This document shows, in pieces, positions 58,773 through 64,000 of a DNA stretch of 64,000 nucleotides. A model generated the notes under the pieces. The model was not told the origin of the DNA and ran no database searches. It saw only the letters and a list, made by a program, of their open reading frames with translations. Location of the stretch: assembly GCA_001630475.1 (NCBI GenBank), contig KV419433.1, positions 111,026-175,025 on the forward strand, read 5' to 3'. How positions within the stretch are numbered: position 1 is the first letter of the stretch; each line of letters opens with the position of its first letter. Position numbers and translations under genes: made by a program. Source of the stretch: Sistotremastrum niveocremeum HHB9708 (Eukaryota; Basidiomycota; Agaricomycetes; Sistotremastrales; Sistotremastraceae).

Positions 58773-60695
58773 TCACTTCCTCATCTTCATCGCTTCACTG
58801 ATCACTCCTACCCGCTTCTTCCTCTTCGCAATCATACGCTGCTTTCTCTCATTCCTCTCCTTCATCTTCGCATCAACCCATTCTTGCACCCCATTAACAG
58901 CAGCCTGAGGATCCTTCCGGTGAAGGAAGAGATAACCCTGAAGATCTGGAATGATAAACTCGTGAGGCGGGATGATTGATGAGAACTCGTGAGCGAGCTC
59001 TTCGACCTCGGCAGCGGCGACGGCGGCGGATTCCGGTGAGGGCTTCGTTGTATTATTATGCAATGACAGCGAGGATCCAGTATGATCCGCAAAGAATGAG
59101 GTGAATAATGTACGTGCTTGAGCTTGCGATGCAGCTTTATATTCGACTTTAACATCCATTCGACCCGGACGAAGAAGCGCCGGATCAAGATGATTGAGGT
59201 GATTCGTCTAAAAGAGGAAGATCAGGAGCGGATCCCTTTCAGTGTGGAAGATAGTTACCGTGCAGAATATAAGACGGCCTTGCTCTGGAACATGACATCA
59301 TGAGTAATTAAGCCCTGGAGATGAAGGAGTTGACTGACCTGTACCTACGCCATCGATGGCATTCAGTAATCCACTGAGAGTAACGGCAGATTTCGAAACC
59401 GGGCGTGATTGAGGGTCATTCATCGCCTCATCTTGCTCGATCCTTAACGAATGGGACACACAGTCAATATCTTGAAACAACGTTAGTTCTTCTTCGCGTT
59501 CATCGGAAGAAAGTAATGAAATACTGTACCTTCCAGGAGAAGAATGGCGTGCGAAGGTACCGCACGAATCAGAGCTTTCAACCCTGCGTCGTTGATGAGA
59601 CCCTCCGACATAGTAAGAGCGTATATCTCCAATCCTAGTTCTCCAGCGAGGGTATATATCGTCGCAGCTGTGACCCAGTCAGAACGATGGCAATATTAAG
59701 CAAGTGAAAGACGTACTCTTTCCAGTTCCTGGCGGACCATGAAGAAGATACCCCCTCCGATAAGGTATCCCGCGATCGGTGTACCAACTTTCACTCCCCA
59801 AGAACTCCTTCACGTCGTCAAGCAACATTGTCTTCGTGCTTTCCTCGATGATAAGAGAGTCAAGGGGCCTCCGATACTTCGTGACCACATGCGACCAATT
59901 CCCTTCCTGATAGGGCTGTATGGGTTGACGAATGGTGACGTGTGGCTGGGAGAACTCCAGGTACAGTTTTCGAGCAGACTCCACGAGGTCGTTTAGAGTA
60001 GACATTCTGAAACTGTAGACGCTATGGGGCGTATCATATTCAGGATATGTCGATAGAAGAAGAAATAGAGCATACGTCAATATAAGCTGATTTCCCGACG
60101 AGCGCCTCTGCGATCCACGATGACCACCTCGTCCACGGAATCCCCTAGAATGTCCTTCCCTCTCAGAGGTACAATCGATCTCGAACCAATGTCCCTTATA
60201 TCTAAACAAGTGCGGGGATCGGTATTGTGGCACGTATTCCGTACGACTTGGAGTTGATCCATGATCGCCGGCCTTTAAAGAAGAGGGGGTAGGGGATCCA
60301 TAGAGTGCATGAGGCGATTGCTTGATACCCCATCTTCTCCGAGATGACCGAGTCACGACTTTGAAGTCGCACGAGCTGGCCCAGACGCGTTCTTCGGCGA
60401 GCAGAAGCATGAGCCAGTCGTAGGCCTGATCTCCCTTCTGGAATCTTGCAGTGATCACGAATACTGGAATACGATTATCAATGACTTTATTCGAGCACTA
60501 GTGCCGCATCAGTGACTCACAAGCTTTGATTCTCTGCCACACCCATTCGATAATCCTCCTGCCCAAACCAATAACGAAATTGAGAGCCCTCCAGCTTAGG
60601 ATACCGAAGGCATAAGATATAGCTGGAGATACTTGAGCCCAACCTCTCCCTGTCCCTGATCCAATTGTCTGTGGGTACGAGAACATGGGCACCAT
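58773..60695 (-). CDS. BCS1-like AAA ATPase
   Basis: AAA protein of the BCS1 family. True Bcs1 folds and exports the Rieske protein in mitochondria; the many fungal BCS1-like paralogues have mostly unknown roles. Seven exons give 527 aa: 60695-60521, 60463-60076, 60012-59717, 59667-59530, 59470-59345, 59284-59259, 59207-58773. The N-terminal BCS1 region includes LMLLLAEERVWASS. Then LTFRMSTLNDLVESARK precedes the ATPase domain. Walker A GPPGTGKT is completed across intron 3. Walker B is LLLEDID. A 26-nt exon encodes GRLIFCT, followed by NHLNHLDPALLRPGRMDV (arginine region). The C-terminal end is a basic helix. Start 60695 is the first in-frame ATG; a hydrophobic span follows (AISYAFGILSWRALNFVIGL). 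A nearby gene, not the canonical BCS1, cannot be excluded. Confidence 0.88.
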
Positions 60696-60739
60696 TTTGA
60701 ATCCAGCACAAGCCGGAGTGAATTATTTCGGTCAGAGCT

Positions 60740-61410
60740 AACCAATCGTCAACGAAGAAGGAAGGAGATCAAGTCTGAAAGTCGGAACAGATAAGTACAG
60801 TAATGAGTCAACTGCGGTTATCCAACCATTCCGGATGCGCTCACCTGCGTAGCGGTCCACGTTTTGTACACAATCATCATCCTTTCGCACAGTATTGGGT
60901 GACAAGGTCATATAATTTGAGACACATAGAACTGCTCGGGATGTATGTTGGGATTGCATATTGAAGCTTGGGTATCATACGGCTCACTGCTACGAACGGC
61001 GAGCAGACGTGTTTGCTTACATAACGTCATCCGCTCTGGTTTTGTCTGAACTCTCCGCACAGTTGTGCTCGTCGTCAGATCCGTGTAAATTATAAACTTT
61101 GTGGATCTAGGGACAACTGTGTAGCCATACAAAGGCTTCCTAAATTCTGTGAGTGTAATCAGCGCATTTTTGGAAACACACTCACCATTAATGGATAGTA
61201 ATATTCTTGCCCATCCCGACGGTTCTGCTACCCAGTGCTTCTGAAAGGACTCAAAACCATACACCCCGCGCAATATGAAGCTTATGATTGAGGGCTTCCA
61301 TTGCCTGGGCTTTCTGAACGGGCAATATCAACTATCGAGGATGCCGAGCTCATTACGCGTCCCCGTGGCATTCTCAGGAAACAGTCGCCGCGTCAGCTAT
61401 TGAGTTCCAC
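60740..61410 (-). CDS. Unrecognised coding-like segment
   Basis: Minus-strand open segments 61330-61190 (LRGVYGFESFQKHWVAE, WARILLSIN) and 61150-61020 (EFRKPLYGYTVVPRSTKF) can be joined through a GTGAGTGT...CACTCACAG intron. No ATG, domain or downstream exons are certain. It may be a small gene divergent from the dehydrogenase at 61500, or a fragment. Confidence 0.3.
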
Positions 61411-61499
61411 AGCCGTAGTTCTCGGCTTAGGGCTCGGGCAGGGATGTATATGGATCACCTTTGAGATCATTGGAATCCCATTGCTTCAATCTCCTGAAC

Positions 61500-62846
61500 A
61501 TGGGTCGTTATAGCGTACCAGGTAAGATCGCCTATGAGCCACGATTTCAGAGTCATTTGACTTATCCTGCATGACCAGGCTTCCTAAGAGATCAATTCAC
61601 AACACTACCTCCTATCGAGGCGCTCTCGAAGGACTTGACCGGGAAGACGATCATTGTAACGGGAGCCAATGTCGGCTTGGGTCTGGAAGGTGAGAATACG
61701 CCCAACAGCTGCCTATCTACTCGAATAACCCTCCTTCATGCCAGCTGCCAGGCATTTCGCATCCATGAACCCTGGTCGTCTGATACTCGGATGCCGTTCG
61801 GCTAAATCAGCTGAGGAAGCAGTGAAAGGTGCGTACTCATCGGAATAGCTGTTCCACTTCTAATGTCGCTACAGATATTCAAACCACTACGGGATGCAAG
61901 ACTGTCGTCTTCTGGCCTCTCGATCTATCATCGTTCAAGTCTGTGACTGACTTCGTTGATCGGTTTGAGAGAGAAGGAGGTGGCCGCCTTGACATATTGG
62001 TCCAGAACGCTGGGATTGCAAGGCGCGAATACGTTCAGACAGAAGACGGCTACGAATCCACGTACGAGCGCTATAAATCCTCCTTCAATCCCATTCACTA
62101 ACCTTGGACGTTACGCTCAGTCTTGAAACCAATCACCTATCGTCTGCGCTTCTTACTATCCTGCTACTACCGATCCTTTCCAAGACGGAGTCAAGAGTGG
62201 TAGTCGTGTCTTCCGAACTCCACCTTTTCGTGAAGAACCTTGAGGAGGCGAAGAGCCCTCAGATTATCGCCAAGCTAAGCGACAAAGCTCACTGCACGCC
62301 CTCGGTTATGCGTCAACGATATAATGTATCAAAAGGTTCGTCGTACAGCCAGAAAATGCGTGAACCCTGCCCTAAATTTCACTCAATTGAAGCTCTGAAC
62401 GTCTTCTTCGTCAAAGCCTTAGCTGCACATCTGCCACCCGACACACTAATAACCGTGGACGCAGTCACGCCAGGATTCTGTCATTCAAAGGTTGGTCTTC
62501 GCGCGCCATTGCGTCAATCAGTTACTCATGATACAACCTCATAATTAAGCTTACGAGAGAAGCGAAGGGTGTAGTCGGCGTTCTCGTGGCGATCCTCAAA
62601 GCCTTGATTGCCAGAACTACGGAAGCTGGATCAAGAAACCTCGTCTACGCTGCACTATCCGGGACTCAGGCGGAAATGCAAGGAAAATATCTGAACAAGT
62701 GCCAGGTCTACGAAGAGAGCGACTATATTCTCTCGGCGGAAGGGCAGAAGATACAAGATCGGCTCTGGGACGAAACCATTTCCATCCTGTCGGAAAAAGA
62801 TAGCAGGGTCCGAAGCGTGACAGCCGAGATATTGAAGGCTGCCTGA
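61500..62846 (+). CDS. Short-chain dehydrogenase/reductase (retinol-dehydrogenase-like)
   Basis: NAD(P)-dependent oxidoreductase, substrate unknown. Seven exons give 337 aa: 61500-61521, 61579-61689, 61745-61828, 61875-62061, 62121-62335, 62393-62490, 62550-62846. Cofactor motif TGANVGLGLE (TGxxxGxG) in exon 2, GCRS after strand 2 in exon 3, WPLDLSSF and LVQNAGIA in exon 4, the catalytic serine strand RVVVVSSE and the YNVSK (Y-x3-K) active site in exon 5, and VTPGFCHS in exon 6. Size, motifs and order match fungal SDRs of the WW-oxidoreductase/retinol dehydrogenase type. The ATG is at 61500, 22 nt before the first donor. No signal peptide seen, so probably cytosolic. Confidence 0.9.
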
Positions 62847-62999
62847 GTCGAATATGCCAGCGACTGCAAGACCAGAAGTTGGCACTATGGAAACTCGTGA
62901 TTTATAGGATATTCGGAGTCGCTAGAATTCATCCTCAGTTTTGATCAAGGGCGCTCTGAGATATTTTTAATATTATATTTGCTTCGGATGCAACTATTA
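62847..62999. other. 3' flank of the dehydrogenase
   Basis: Contains atatttttaatattatattt, a likely 3' processing region, and then the left TA of the MITE. Confidence 0.4.
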
Positions 63000-63371
63000 G
63001 GGATGCTCAATTCTAATTCGCTCAAGAAACTCTACTTTTTTTCTTTCGAGCTCGGCAGACCCAAATTCAGAAAAAAGTGATGGTGAACCGTCTGAGAAAT
63101 GAGCAGCCGCTTTTTCGTCGGATCAAGGTTTTGGTTTTTGAGACTCTGCCGAGAGGTGCCGAGGGGTTCATGACCGTGTGTGAAAGCGGAGTTTCAAAAG
63201 AAAAAGAAAAAAACGAAGTGAACCAGACTGAACGACCTTTTTGATGGTTCACGAAGTTGGCCGTCTCTTTTTGAGATTTTTATTTTTCGTCAGGCACCGA
63301 TCACCAAAAACCTTAAGAGAAAGACGTTCGGCCCACCAACTGAACCGTTTGAACTTGGAATTGAGCATCCC
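63000..63371. mobile_element. 372-bp MITE with TA target duplication
   Basis: Ends GGGATGCTCAATTC and GAATTGAGCATCCC are exact inverted repeats, flanked by TA at 62998-62999 and 63372-63373. No ORF of note. The features fit Tc1/mariner-type non-autonomous elements, or a PIF/Harbinger MITE if the TTA/TAA context counts. Confidence 0.85.
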
Positions 63372-63578
63372 TAATAATACAATGACTGCATCCCAATAAT
63401 GGATTTTCCAATTTTTGAGTAGAGCGGGTCAAGATGGTAAAGGTGATTACATAATCAGCTCGAAATGTCGGCATTTCGGCTGCTATTGCCGAGACTGCGT
63501 TCTCAGCTGACCTTCTGGCTGGTGTCTTGATGAGTTGAACCTTGGATGAATACTGTAGTAAAACAACCATAGCGGCGT

Positions 63579-63862
63579 GTCCCCTGTCCCCAGGGTCCGC
63601 CGTACCGCTATTTTTTAAAAATGTCCCCTGTCCCCAGGATCATAAATCATTAAATAAATCATTAAAATATTCTTAAAATTCACGAAAAAAATCCTAGTGG
63701 TGCGGAAATGTTATGCGTGCATGCGCGGAGGATCGTGAGGTCAAGATTGAGTAGTTAGTAGCATTTTCTCGCGTTTTTGAGTGATTTTTTATCATTTGTC
63801 CCCTGTCCCCGGACCCTATCGCCGCAGCGCCGCAGAGTAATTTCTCTGTCCCCTGTCCCCAC
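63579..63862. repeat. Dispersed GTCCCCTGTCCCC motif, four copies
   Basis: GTCCCCTGTCCCC occurs near 63580, 63624, 63798 and 63849, separated by A/T-rich and G/C-rich pieces. Spaced identical 13-mers look like subterminal repeats of a DNA transposon that runs off the window. Confidence 0.7.
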
Positions 63863-64000
63863 CCCCGCCGCAATGGTCCTTTTTCTACAGTATCTGTCTT
63901 TCTCACTGTTGTTACGCAGTGTTACGGCAAGATATAAAAGTGTATTTAGACCCTATATACGCGTTCTATATATACAAATTTAATCTATATTTTATCCTAT
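63863..64000. other. A/T-rich window end
   Basis: tatatac/tatata runs and no coding signal. May belong to the same transposon as the GTCCCC repeats. Confidence 0.4.

Noticed and set aside
1-64000. CRISPR arrays, operons, bacterial promoters, riboswitches
   Set aside because: None seen. The intron-rich genes show a eukaryotic nuclear genome, so such features are not expected.

Overview
The window is nuclear DNA of a basidiomycete fungus, most likely an Agaricomycete. Almost every gene is broken by GT-AG introns of about 45-65 nt. The proteins are typical of mushroom-forming fungi: DUF6535 proteins, BCS1-like AAA ATPases, serine-rich zinc-finger proteins and an unnamed seven-helix family. The transposons are nested LTR and hAT-type elements. 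No species is named because nothing in the sequence fixes one. All exon joins were read by hand from splice signals and frame, without transcripts or database searches.

Layout. 0.75-3.0 kb: a ten-exon gene for a mitochondrial type II NADH dehydrogenase. 3.4 kb: tRNA-Asp(GUC). 3.6-3.9 kb: a dead 3' end of the seven-helix family. 4.5-6.9 kb: a zinc-finger nuclear protein. 7-12 kb: poorly coding DNA with decayed coding-like fragments. 12.0-15.8 kb: two intact seven-helix genes. 16.5-30.9 kb: a DUF6535 gene cut in its last exon by a 10.5-kb transposon stack. The stack is a gag-only LTR element, with a Copia element inside one of its LTRs, and three 8-bp-TSD (hAT-type) elements inside the Copia. 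It also contains a 768-bp assembly gap. 31.5-34.3 kb: an intact DUF6535 paralogue. 34.7-53.1 kb: a head-to-tail array of five more structurally complete seven-helix genes and two broken ones. 56.2-58.3 kb: a second zinc-finger protein related to the first. 58.8-60.7 kb: a BCS1-like AAA ATPase. 61.5-62.8 kb: a short-chain dehydrogenase. The right end carries a TA-flanked MITE and clustered GTCCCC-type repeats.

The main candidate for an undescribed system is the seven-helix family: seven complete coding frames (303-332 aa) and three remnants, all on the minus strand. All seven share an eleven-exon plan, and exons 2, 3, 5, 6, 7, 8 and 10 have identical lengths (87, 34, 54, 74, 59, 121 and 38 nt). 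Copies differ mainly in the exon 4 loop and the cytoplasmic tail in exon 11. Duplicated spacers, a truncated copy, a lost splice donor and premature stops show birth-and-death evolution in progress. The topology resembles that of G-protein-coupled receptors, but no function can be read from the sequence. The single-copy genes (respiratory dehydrogenase, AAA ATPase, SDR) are ordinary housekeeping or metabolic genes with no evident link to the array.
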